DNA of 64,000 bases from Acidobacteriota bacterium (GTDB taxonomy: Bacteria; Acidobacteriota; Terriglobia; Bryobacterales; Bryobacteraceae). The position numbers were made by a program, and so were the translations under genes. This document shows, in pieces, positions 25,178 to 32,781 of the stretch (positions are counted from its first letter, which is position 1; each line of letters begins with the position of its first letter). The DNA is taken from the NCBI GenBank assembly GCA_017307505.1, contig JAFKEE010000020.1, positions 248,001 to 312,000 on the forward strand, written 5' to 3'. The notes under the pieces were generated by a model. That model saw only the letters and a list, made by a program, of their open reading frames with translations. It did not search any database and was not told the origin of the DNA.

Positions 25178-26299
25178 GTGTCGGTAAGCTATATACCGGA
25201 GAGCGTCAAGATTCGCCTGTGGGGCAAGGCGGGCGGCCGTTGCCAATACGAAGGCTGCAACACGCCGCTATGGATCGACGCGCTTACCCAGAGTGAGTTC
25301 AATTCCGCCTATATCGCCCACATCGTGGCCGACAAAGCGACCGGGCCCCGTGGTGATCCGGTGCTTTCCGAGCAACTCAAGGCCGACATTGGCAATCTGA
25401 TGCTTCTTTGTGACAAGCACCATCGGCTGGTAGACATCGCCGATGTGGCCGGGCATCCCGTTGTTCGGCTCAACGGAATGAAGCAACGCCACGAACACCG
25501 GATCGAGCTTTTGGGCTCGCTTGGGCCTGAGAAGCGGAGCCATGTTGTGCTTTACGGAGCCAACATAGGCTCCCACAATGCCCCGCTTTCAATCAACAAG
25601 GCAGCTCAAGCGATGCTTCCAGATTGGTATCCCGCCGAAGCGAGACCAATAGAGTTCGGTTGGACCAATAGCATTCTCGAAGACCGCAATGAGGCGTATT
25701 GGCAGGGCCAGAAACTGCAACTGTGCGGCATCTTCGAACAGAGCCTAAAGCCGCGCCTCAGGTCAGGCGAGATTCAGCATCTCTCCGTATTCGGCCTCGC
25801 ACCCCAGCCGCTGTTAATGCTACTGGGCCACTTGATGTACGACATCACCGCCGCCGAGGTTTACCAACTGCACCGGGAACCACCGGACTGGCGATGGCAG
25901 GCAGATCCTCACGGCTTCGACTTCTTCGTTTCGGAGCCCACCTCGACTACCGGTCCGCCTGCACTGGTGTTTTCTTTGAGCGCGACCGTCGTAGATGACA
26001 GAATCCACGGCGTGCTGCCCGGTGCGAGCATTTGGAAGCTGTCATGTCCTCAGCCTCACAATGACTTCTTGGCCGGACGGGGGCAATCGAGGCTATTTCG
26101 CCAACAGGTGCGCAGTCTTCTTGACCGCATCAAAGCCGCCCATGGTGAATCTGCCACCTTGCACGTTTTTCCGGCCATGCCCGTGGCGCTCGCTATCGAG
26201 TTCGGCCGGGTGATCATGCCGAAGGCCGATCTGAAAATGCAAATCTACGATCAGAATCAAGCCCTTGGCGGCTTCGTGCCAACATTGACTCTTCCGTAG
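25178..26299 (+). CDS. cap5: CBASS effector Cap5 (HNH nuclease with SAVED domain)
   Basis: A 373-residue protein. The N-terminal HNH domain has zinc-type residues C22, C27 and C78, a core histidine H48 (AHIVADK), N73 and H81/H82 (LLCDKHHRLVD). The C-terminal ~200 residues form a SAVED domain (LVFSLSATVVDDRI; ESATLHVFPAMPVALAIEFG; LKMQIYDQN), which binds cyclic oligonucleotides. In CBASS, the nucleotide signal drives Cap5 to degrade DNA and kill the infected cell. GTG 25178 gives the usual Cap5 length; a longer in-frame start would lie inside the membrane gene. It runs towards the CD-NTase/E2 genes, ending 8 bases from the E2 stop. Confidence 0.9.
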   Translation: MSVSYIPESVKIRLWGKAGGRCQYEGCNTPLWIDALTQSEFNSAYIAHIVADKATGPRGDPVLSEQLKADIGNLMLLCDKHHRLVDIADVAGHPVVRLNGMKQRHEHRIELLGSLGPEKRSHVVLYGANIGSHNAPLSINKAAQAMLPDWYPAEARPIEFGWTNSILEDRNEAYWQGQKLQLCGIFEQSLKPRLRSGEIQHLSVFGLAPQPLLMLLGHLMYDITAAEVYQLHREPPDWRWQADPHGFDFFVSEPTSTTGPPALVFSLSATVVDDRIHGVLPGASIWKLSCPQPHNDFLAGRGQSRLFRQQVRSLLDRIKAAHGESATLHVFPAMPVALAIEFGRVIMPKADLKMQIYDQNQALGGFVPTLTLP

Positions 26300-26307
26300 T
26301 CAGGCAA

Positions 26308-26742
26308 CTACGCTGCCGGTTCGATTTCTTTCACGTCGCCGTGGGTAATCCCCCCACCGTGCCACTCGCCGGTCGCACGCCACATTTCGTAGAAGGCCAG
26401 CCAGAGGGCCAGCCACGGCACGATCTTGTCGGCGAGCTTCATATCCGACCGCCAGGATTCGCGGCTCGGAAAAAAGAGGCAAGGCTGGTCAGGCCCGTAG
26501 GTATGTGGGATCTTGCCGCCAGGCTCGCGCGGCTGCAATTGGTTGCCAGGTACAAAGGCCTTTGGCCATTGGCCGACACGGTATTCAATGCGGACTTCAT
26601 AGGCGGCGTTTACTGGGCTCGGCCGCAATTGGCCCCGGCAAATCAAGAGTCCGTGATCGATGTCGCAGCGGAAGGTCGGATACCGGCTTCGCATCCAAGC
26701 AGCTTGATCGCGGATTCCGATGGCGCGCGTTCTAGGTAGCAT
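26308..26742 (-). CDS. E2-like conjugating protein of short type II CBASS
   Basis: A 144-residue protein with the pattern of stand-alone E2-type CBASS proteins: a strand region VRIEYRVGQWP, then HTYGPDQPCLFFP with a likely catalytic C88 and H80, then WLALWLAFYEMWRATGEWHGGG. Such E2-only proteins conjugate the CD-NTase C-terminus to targets or prime it for signalling. Its ATG shares one base with the cyclase stop (TAATG). No E1 (Cap2) or JAB protease (Cap3) is encoded nearby, so this is the short version of type II. Confidence 0.78.
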   Translation of the reverse strand: MLPRTRAIGIRDQAAWMRSRYPTFRCDIDHGLLICRGQLRPSPVNAAYEVRIEYRVGQWPKAFVPGNQLQPREPGGKIPHTYGPDQPCLFFPSRESWRSDMKLADKIVPWLALWLAFYEMWRATGEWHGGGITHGDVKEIEPAA

Positions 26743-27911
26743 TAATGTCCGTAAAACTGGTTTGGCGCAACTCGCACAACCTTGGGCGAGGCCGTGAGCG
26801 TCGACAAGATGCCGGCCGAATTGATACCGAGATTGCCACTGTTCCGGCTAAGGTTCAATTCGGCGGCCTCAAGCTTGATCGCTTCGCCCACTCGATCAGC
26901 GCCGAACAAGGTGCCGAGCGGTTCGCTGAGTGATTCTAAGCCTTTCCGCTCCTCGGCAAGGTTGGGGCGAAGCGCCCGTTTGAATGTGTTGCGGAAGTTG
27001 CGAATGTAGGCCCGGAACTTGTCGTACTTCTCCTGATCCCATGTGTCGGCAAAATTCTCTAACCGATTGGCAGGATTCTCAATCCGGGGAACAGACGGAT
27101 GTTGTTCCAGCGCACCGTGGACTCCATCCAAGACTCCCTCTAGAGCGAGGGCCAACGAACGTTGACCTTGGTAGAACTCGCCGGCAAGAGTGGTCAAAAT
27201 GACCGAGCGCGCGATATCTCGACCGCCCATGAAGAAGATGTCGCGATGCCGTTTCATCAACTGCACGATCCGTTGCAGCGGATACTTGTATTCGGACGGC
27301 ACAGCAGAGGGGAGTGGTTCTACGGAGGCCTTCAGTTCGCGCTCGGCGATGGCGTCGCGGATAATGCATTGCGCGAAGAACCACGCGGCAAAACCTTTGG
27401 GGTTGCTGTCTTTCCAACACTCCAACTTTCGGTCCGGCACAATAATCGCACCATTGCCCAGCCGATCGTTCGGGCACGCCGGAAGAATGTCCAGATGGAA
27501 GGTTCCCGCGTAGTTCAGCCGGAGGCAACGCTTTAGGCGTTCCAGCATTTCCTTGTAGGTTTGGTTCTCAGCCAATCGACCGTGAACCCACTCATAAATG
27601 AACAGCGGTGGCTGCCCGCCGCAATGATGAAGCTGGCAAACCAGGTCGAGGTCGTACTCATGCCGGCTGTTGTACGGTCGGACCGTTGTCCCGAGGAGCA
27701 TAGAGCCCTGCGGATAGATAACCGGTGCGAACGGCGCAAGGGCGCTTCCGGGAACCGCCAGCCAGGTGCCCACAGCTCTGTACTTGTCTTCAGCGTTGCG
27801 GTACTGAGTTGGCGTGAGTTCTGACAGGACGCAGATTCTCTCCAAGTGGCGATCAAGCCAGGCGACTCGGGTTGTTGGCAGCGTTTGACGCTCAGGTTCT
27901 ACCAGTAGCAC
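26742..27911 (-). CDS. CBASS CD-NTase (CdnG-like cyclase)
   Basis: A 389-residue nucleotidyltransferase. The active-site motif is YPQGSMLLGTTVRP with G69-S70, then D87-L-D89 in HEYDLDLV, and a third aspartate D141 in FHLDILPA. These are the residues expected in a CD-NTase. The enzyme makes a cyclic nucleotide during phage infection; pairing with an HNH-SAVED effector suggests a cGAMP-like or tri-nucleotide product, as for CdnG partners of Cap5. The start is GTG 27911, 12 bases after a TAGGAGG. The gene is transcribed away from the divergent promoter at 27935-27978. Confidence 0.9.
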   Translation of the reverse strand: MLLVEPERQTLPTTRVAWLDRHLERICVLSELTPTQYRNAEDKYRAVGTWLAVPGSALAPFAPVIYPQGSMLLGTTVRPYNSRHEYDLDLVCQLHHCGGQPPLFIYEWVHGRLAENQTYKEMLERLKRCLRLNYAGTFHLDILPACPNDRLGNGAIIVPDRKLECWKDSNPKGFAAWFFAQCIIRDAIAERELKASVEPLPSAVPSEYKYPLQRIVQLMKRHRDIFFMGGRDIARSVILTTLAGEFYQGQRSLALALEGVLDGVHGALEQHPSVPRIENPANRLENFADTWDQEKYDKFRAYIRNFRNTFKRALRPNLAEERKGLESLSEPLGTLFGADRVGEAIKLEAAELNLSRNSGNLGINSAGILSTLTASPKVVRVAPNQFYGH

Positions 27912-27934
27912 TCGTAGGGTGTACCTCCTACCCT

Positions 27935-27978
27935 AATGATAACACATCTTCCATTTTTTGCCCAGTTGCGTTATCATT
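27935..27978. promoter_or_regulatory. Divergent promoter with 9-bp inverted repeat
   Basis: AATGATAAC (27935-27943) and GTTATCATT (27970-27978) are perfect inverted arms, 26 bases apart. Each arm contains a TATCAT that can act as the -10 box for one direction: leftward to the CD-NTase and rightward to the DUF457-like gene. The -35 boxes are weak (TTCCAT 17 bases upstream rightward, TGGGCA 18 bases upstream leftward). A dimeric regulator binding both arms would control both genes. The nearby XRE-ImmA protein is a candidate. Confidence 0.55.
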
Positions 27979-27992
27979 CAGAAGGAGACAAT

Positions 27993-28445
27993 ATGCCAAA
28001 CCGACCAGTTCACCTTGCAACGTCCGGCCCCGCGGGAGCGGCCTTTTCCTACTTTAAGACTATTCACCACAATGATTTGCAGAGATTTCAAGAGATGGTC
28101 GGCGGTGCCTTGGGCGGCCTCCTCGGCGGGCTACTTCCGGACATTCTCGACCCACCCTTGCATCCTGGACATCGAGCTTTAGCTCATGCAGTGCTCCCGG
28201 TCGGCGTCGGCGCAACGGCGTGGCTTCGCGCTTTGGACAACTGGCAGATGAGTCTGCGTAACCGCGCAGATGAGTACACGCGGCTCCAATTTCAGACTGC
28301 CGAACCATTGTTGAAAACCTGGTACGCAACGATAGCGATGGCGCTTCGCATGCTGAGCGGAATGCTAGCGGGAATCGTGGCCGGATACGTTGTCCACGTT
28401 GGGCTCGATTTCATGACGCCGCGATGTTTGCCGCTGATAAGCTGA
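27993..28445 (+). CDS. DUF457/YdjM-like small membrane protein
   Basis: A 150-residue protein with glycine-rich hydrophobic segments (MVGGALGGLLGGLLPDIL, and later LSGMLAGIVAGYVVHVGLDFM). Histidine- and proline-rich loops (DPPLHPGHRALAHAV; GLDFMTPRCLPLI) resemble membrane-bound metal-dependent hydrolases of the DUF457/YdjM family. Substrate is unknown. The start ATG 27993 follows AGAAGGAG. The XRE-ImmA gene begins 11 bases later, so they probably share the divergent promoter upstream. Confidence 0.6.
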   Translation: MPNRPVHLATSGPAGAAFSYFKTIHHNDLQRFQEMVGGALGGLLGGLLPDILDPPLHPGHRALAHAVLPVGVGATAWLRALDNWQMSLRNRADEYTRLQFQTAEPLLKTWYATIAMALRMLSGMLAGIVAGYVVHVGLDFMTPRCLPLIS

Positions 28446-28456
28446 AAGGTTACGTT

Positions 28457-29710
28457 ATGTCGATCGATCAAGTAGAGCTCGGGAAGCGGTTGAAACACGC
28501 CCGCGAGGCTTGCGGGCTGACGCAGGAAGACTCCGCCAACGAGATGGGAATGGTGCGGGCAACCGTCGCGCAAATCGAACTTGGAAACCGATCCGTTTCA
28601 GGGATCGAGCTTTCCAAGTTCGCTCATCTCTATGCGCGGGATATCCGTGAATTCCTCGCTCCGAGTTTCAGTGTCTCAGGGCTCACGGCAGTCCTCTTCC
28701 GTTCAGAAGAGGATGCAGGAGACGGCGTGAAGGCCGCTCTACGTGACTGCATTGCGCTCGGCCATCAACTTCGTGATCTTGAGGAACTCTTGGGAATCAC
28801 GCGAAGCACGGGAAATGTGGCGTCCTATCCTTCTGTCGCACTTGGATCGAAGTGGGATGCCATTCAGAGCGGAACCCAAGCTGCACTTGAGGAGCGCCGT
28901 AGGCTCGGATTAGGGTCAGCTCCCCTATCGGACATGCCTGCCCTCTTGGAAGCGCAAGGTGTCAGAACGGGCTTGATCTCGATGCCGCCAAGCGTATCGG
29001 GGCTGATGATCTCTGACCCGTCTGTAGGCCTATTCGTGGTCGTGAACCGTGAACATCCGCCAGTGCGCCAGCGGTTTTCCTGGTGCCATGAGTATGCCCA
29101 TTTGCTGCTCGATCGAGCGCAGTTGGGGCACGTGAGCCGAGAATCTGAAAGGGCGGATCTCCTTGAGGTGCGTGCGAACGTCTTTGCGGCCACTTTCCTG
29201 ATGCCGGAAGATGGGGTGAGGCAGTTCGTCGCCACCTTGGGGAAAGGCAGTGCGAGCCGGTTGCATGCCGACGTGTTCGACGGGGCCGGTGTAGTGCCGG
29301 TTGATAGCCGCACGGCCGGGGGGAGCCAGGATCTCCAAATCTACGACGTGGTGAAGCTCGCTTCTCACTTCGGGGTCAGCTTGCTATCGGCCTTATACAG
29401 GCTGCTGAACCTCAAACTTGTCACGGACAAGCAGTTCCAAGAGATGAAGCAGATGGATACGGACGGAGTGGGCCGAGCAATCGCAGAACTGTTGGGCCTG
29501 GTAGAGATCTCTGCGGACGAGAATGTGACGGCGTTCTATCGACGTTATCTGGTGCTTGCGCTCGAAGCTTACCGGCGCGAGAAGATCAGCTATCGGAAGC
29601 TCGTTGAGATCGGCGGCAAGCTTGGTGTTGATGTCACTGAGATAGAAATGATTCTCGCTAAGCTTGGTCTGGACCACGAGCCGGCTGAGGTCCTGCTGCC
29701 GGCCCGATAA
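28457..29710 (+). CDS. XRE regulator fused to ImmA/IrrE metallopeptidase (COG2856)
   Basis: A 417-residue fusion. Residues ~5-65 form an XRE helix-turn-helix (LGKRLKHAREACGLTQEDSA; VRATVAQIELGNRSVSG). A zinc peptidase domain of the ImmA/IrrE type follows with HEYAH in FSWCHEYAHLLLD at ~210 and, after a gap, FAATFLMPEDGVRQF. ImmA-type proteases cleave repressors in mobile elements. XRE-COG2856 proteins also act as the antitoxin side of pairs with PIN toxins, and a PIN protein follows at once, 1 base after the stop. It may bind its own or the divergent promoter. Confidence 0.85.
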   Translation: MSIDQVELGKRLKHAREACGLTQEDSANEMGMVRATVAQIELGNRSVSGIELSKFAHLYARDIREFLAPSFSVSGLTAVLFRSEEDAGDGVKAALRDCIALGHQLRDLEELLGITRSTGNVASYPSVALGSKWDAIQSGTQAALEERRRLGLGSAPLSDMPALLEAQGVRTGLISMPPSVSGLMISDPSVGLFVVVNREHPPVRQRFSWCHEYAHLLLDRAQLGHVSRESERADLLEVRANVFAATFLMPEDGVRQFVATLGKGSASRLHADVFDGAGVVPVDSRTAGGSQDLQIYDVVKLASHFGVSLLSALYRLLNLKLVTDKQFQEMKQMDTDGVGRAIAELLGLVEISADENVTAFYRRYLVLALEAYRREKISYRKLVEIGGKLGVDVTEIEMILAKLGLDHEPAEVLLPAR

Positions 29711-29711
29711 C

Positions 29712-30218
29712 GTGGACCAAGAACAAACAATCCGCATCGTTATCGCCGATACGAGTGTGCTCATCAATCTGTTGCATACGGGGCACCTTAGGCTCCTTGG
29801 CAGTGCGCCCCGCTACAGGTTTCTTGTCCCCGATGAGGTTTTAGCTGAGGTCCAAGATCCTGTCCAGAAGGCGATGGTGGAAGGCGCGATTGCGGATGGA
29901 GTCATCGACATGACGATGATTCAGACCGTCGAAGAACTGGCCGCCTACTCCGACCTCACGTCGATTCTCGGTTCGGGCGAATCGGCGTGCCTAGCTGTGG
30001 CGCAAACAAGGGGCTGGTACCTTGCATGCGACGAGCGCCGGGTCTTTCTGAGAGAAGCACGGGCACGAATCGGTGAACATCGCTTGATCAACACGCCGGG
30101 CCTATTCCTTCTTTGGATTCGTACCGGCATTCTAACGGTTACGGAGGCTGACGCTGCCAAGGCTGCACTTGAGGGGAGATTCAGAATGGCGTTTGGTTCG
30201 TTTCAGGAGTTGGTATGA
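29712..30218 (+). CDS. PIN-domain protein (DUF3368/COG2405), putative toxin
   Basis: A 168-residue PIN nuclease with acidic residues in IVIADTSVLINLL, EVLAEVQ, GSGESACLAVA and YLACDERRVFL. This matches the DUF3368 group, predicted RNases often paired with XRE-COG2856 antitoxins. Start GTG 29712 is 1 base after the upstream stop. It is the last gene before the first att repeat, a usual place for addiction modules that keep an element from being lost. Confidence 0.85.
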   Translation: MDQEQTIRIVIADTSVLINLLHTGHLRLLGSAPRYRFLVPDEVLAEVQDPVQKAMVEGAIADGVIDMTMIQTVEELAAYSDLTSILGSGESACLAVAQTRGWYLACDERRVFLREARARIGEHRLINTPGLFLLWIRTGILTVTEADAAKAALEGRFRMAFGSFQELV

Positions 30219-30219
30219 A

Positions 30220-30275
30220 TACCGCCTTCACCGCGGTATACCGTCTTGGAGACGTGTGCCCATTTTTGTGCCCAC
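30220..30275. repeat. Hairpin and direct repeats beside the first att site
   Basis: A perfect stem ATACCGC/GCGGTAT (30220-30226 and 30234-30240) with a 7-base loop is followed by two direct copies of TGTGCCCA (30256-30263 and 30268-30275), 12 bases apart. They lie about 110 bases left of the tRNA-derived repeat. Short direct repeats at this distance are typical arm-type sites of tyrosine integrases. The hairpin could also end the PIN transcript, but no T-run follows. No matching copies are seen left of the second att repeat. Confidence 0.45.
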
Positions 30276-30382
30276 CCTGTGCATAGAGGGGCTGCTACGG
30301 GCTGAGAGGCAATTTTGTTAAACCATTGAAAAGAAGACCAGATAGCAAATGGTCGCAACCGGTCAAAACTCGCCCAATGAGA

Positions 30383-30429
30383 TTCGTAATCAGCAGGTCG
30401 CCGGTTCGATCCCGGCGGGTGGCTCCAGT
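30383..30429 (+). repeat. att-like direct repeat, tRNA-Thr(CGU) 3' half (copy 1)
   Basis: It begins at the anticodon loop TTCGTAA (anticodon CGT), continues with the 3' anticodon arm, variable loop, T-arm (GCCGG..CCGGC) and acceptor strand GGGTGGC, and ends with TCCA. The 5' half of a tRNA is absent: the bases to the left cannot form the anticodon stem. A 47-bp copy with one change lies at 62535-62581 in the same orientation. This is the footprint left when an integrative element enters a tRNA gene. The following 30430-30711 has no gene. Confidence 0.8.
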
Positions 30430-30711
30430 GTCATTTATTTTCAACCACTTAGCTGTATCGGCGCCGGCGAAAGCACGCCTCAAGTTCGGCAGGAGTGGCT
30501 GATCATGAAATAGCAGGTCAAAAAGCAACTGCATCTGTTGTTTCAATCACTTCCCCGGCACATCACCTTTCAGCCTGTTCACAACCTGTCCAGAATACAC
30601 CCAAGGCGGCGCCGTCCGGCGACTAGAAGTCTACCGACTTGTCTTGTGAATAGGAAGGTTGCAGGGCTCACCTACTTTGGTTCGTTGCGTTCCGCGTGGA
30701 CCGGTTCCTGT

Positions 30712-31782
30712 CTACGTCGGCAACTGCTGCAGCTCTCCTTCGAAGTCCAGCCTGCCCGCTGCCAGGTCGTCCAACACGGACCGGATGGCCTGAACGTACC
30801 TGGGGTTTCCGTCGTAGGCGACGACGCCGCACCCCAGCAGGAAGCCGGGGTGGGTGTGAAACTGCCGCAGAATCTCCACCGCCTGACGGCGAACGGCGCT
30901 GGCGGGGCCACGGTTCACCAGTAAGGCGTCGACATTGGCGCGCACCGGTACGCCCGCGGTTCGGGCCTTGGCACACCATTGTGCGAGATTCGCCGGCCGG
31001 TCCGCCAGGAACTGCGTGGCTCCGGTGGCGATGAGGTCGTCAATGATGGAAGTCGTGTTTCCCCCGATGATTAGGGGCAGGAACCGGCCCCCCGCCGCCT
31101 TCAGTTCCGGCAGGACGAAGTCGCGATAGACGGGGAGGAGAAGAGACCGGACCACACGGGGCGAAGCGAGCGTGGGTGTGGCTCGAGAGTCGAACAGGAT
31201 CGGCTCGACACCGCACTGCAGGAATGCCTTGCCGAACTCCACGGTGACCCGCGCGCAGAACTCGATCAATCGCCGGGCGAACGCGGGTTCATCGACGGTC
31301 AGAAGCACGAACTGCTCGGCGCCCACGAGTTCCGCGGCCATGGAGTAGGGGCCGGTCACCGCGCCACGCACAATCATCGATGCGCCCAACTGCCGCTGCA
31401 GCCGCCGGGCTACGTCAAGGTAGAGCGGCATGCGGCCGTCCCGCGCGGGGTCGGGCACACCCAGACGGTCGATGGCGGCCGGGCCATCCACGATCGGCTC
31501 CACGATGCCGGGACAATCGTTGGAGTCTTCGAAGTAGACTACCCGGCAGCCCAGCGCTTCGGCCTCCACGTTGTAGACATCGATGCCGATCACCAGCATG
31601 TCGGCATCGTAGGTATCGAGCTCTTTCCACAGTCCGGCTTCCAGCAGGTCCGCGTCGCGGCAGATCTCGGACGGCGACTTTCCGATCAGCGCGCCTTTGT
31701 GTTCGTAAATTGCGGGTACGAAGGGAATGCGGTCGGCCGGGCGCAGCGCATAGACCGCTTCCACCCGCTCGCGCTTGGTCAT
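30712..31782 (-). CDS. Uroporphyrinogen decarboxylase (URO-D)-like protein
   Basis: A 356-residue protein with the URO-D fold sequence (TKRERVEAVYALRPADRIPFVP; VRGAVTGPYSMAAELVGAEQF; GVEPILFDSRATPTLASPRV; LPLIIGGNTTSIIDDLIATGATQF). Members outside haem synthesis are often corrinoid- or methyl-transfer enzymes (MtaA/CmuA type), and the catabolic context favours that. The substrate cannot be told. The start ATG 31782 overlaps the stop of the EamA gene (ATGA). It is the last gene of a seven-gene leftward run. Confidence 0.75.
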   Translation of the reverse strand: MTKRERVEAVYALRPADRIPFVPAIYEHKGALIGKSPSEICRDADLLEAGLWKELDTYDADMLVIGIDVYNVEAEALGCRVVYFEDSNDCPGIVEPIVDGPAAIDRLGVPDPARDGRMPLYLDVARRLQRQLGASMIVRGAVTGPYSMAAELVGAEQFVLLTVDEPAFARRLIEFCARVTVEFGKAFLQCGVEPILFDSRATPTLASPRVVRSLLLPVYRDFVLPELKAAGGRFLPLIIGGNTTSIIDDLIATGATQFLADRPANLAQWCAKARTAGVPVRANVDALLVNRGPASAVRRQAVEILRQFHTHPGFLLGCGVVAYDGNPRYVQAIRSVLDDLAAGRLDFEGELQQLPT

Positions 31783-32732
31783 CTTCCGGCTGCTTTCTGG
31801 GTGAAGCTCGGATCCCCGGCGACCTGGCGGCGCGCCTCCCACTCCGACGTGATAAACGTCGCCGCAAACACGAGCAGACCGCCGGCGGCCTGCGGCCAGG
31901 TGATCCGCTCGCCCAGGAAAATCGCCGAGAGGAGAACACCGAAGATGGGCAGCATGTAGACGGACGCGGAGACCTGGAGTGCCTCCAGACGACCAAGCAC
32001 CCACATCCAGAGGACCATGGCGATACCCCATGTCATCGAGCCGAGGGCGGCGATGGAAAGCCAGAGTTCGGCGGGCATGCCGCGTAGCGCATAGAACGGC
32101 GTGCTGTCGGTGAGAATCGAGGTTGCCGCGCAGCAGATCAGCGCGACCAGGTAGGTGTAGACGAGGACGGGCACTCCACCGAAACGGGGCAGCAGCCGTT
32201 TGCTGTAGGTATTGAAGAAGGCACTGCCGAGTCCGGAGAGGAAGATTACGGCGTTGCCGGCGAGCAGGCCTACGTCCGCGCCGGCGAAATCGCGCCGGGA
32301 GGTCATTACCGTCCCCAACAGGGCTGCCGCCAAGCCGGCCACTCGCAGCATCGACAGCCGTTCACCGAGTATCCAGACGGCGAGCAGCGCCATGAGAACG
32401 GGGATCGTGAGTTGGATGATGGCGGCGTTCGCGGCCGTTGAGTGCGCAATGCCCCACGAGAGCAGCACGGAGGGCGGCAGGATGCCGAACACGCCCAACA
32501 GGACGAAGTCGACGATGGCGCGCGCATCCAGACCGGGACCGGAGACGGGCTCCCATCGACGCGCAAGGCGCTGGCACGGCGCGAGGATGGCGGCTGCGAC
32601 AAGCAGGCTCCAGAAGTTGAGCGCCGCGGGGCTCATATATTGCGCCGCGATCTTATAGGCCGGGTACTGCGCGGCCCACATCAGGTTGACCAGGACGAGC
32701 ACCGAAACGTTCACGAAGCGTGAGGTGGTCAT
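31779..32732 (-). CDS. EamA/DMT-family transporter
   Basis: A 317-residue integral membrane protein with about ten hydrophobic segments in two EamA repeats. The first begins VSVLVLVNLMWAAQYPAYK, and the second repeat ends with IFGVLLSAIFLGERITWPQAAGG, a typical EamA end motif. The family moves small metabolites, often outward. It is coupled to the URO-D-like gene and lies 49 bases after the ferritin-like gene. It is the only transporter in this operon and may move the sugar acid the operon handles. Confidence 0.85.
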   Translation of the reverse strand: MTTSRFVNVSVLVLVNLMWAAQYPAYKIAAQYMSPAALNFWSLLVAAAILAPCQRLARRWEPVSGPGLDARAIVDFVLLGVFGILPPSVLLSWGIAHSTAANAAIIQLTIPVLMALLAVWILGERLSMLRVAGLAAALLGTVMTSRRDFAGADVGLLAGNAVIFLSGLGSAFFNTYSKRLLPRFGGVPVLVYTYLVALICCAATSILTDSTPFYALRGMPAELWLSIAALGSMTWGIAMVLWMWVLGRLEALQVSASVYMLPIFGVLLSAIFLGERITWPQAAGGLLVFAATFITSEWEARRQVAGDPSFTQKAAGR

Positions 32733-32781
32733 TGTCGTTCTTCCGAGGGGCGCGCTGCGCCGATGGTAGCAGGAACTCGCG

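Noticed and set aside
30383-30427. Full tRNA-Thr gene at att copy 1
   Set aside because: The left side cannot form the 5' anticodon stem, D-arm or acceptor strand (GCCACCC expected); only the 3' half is present.
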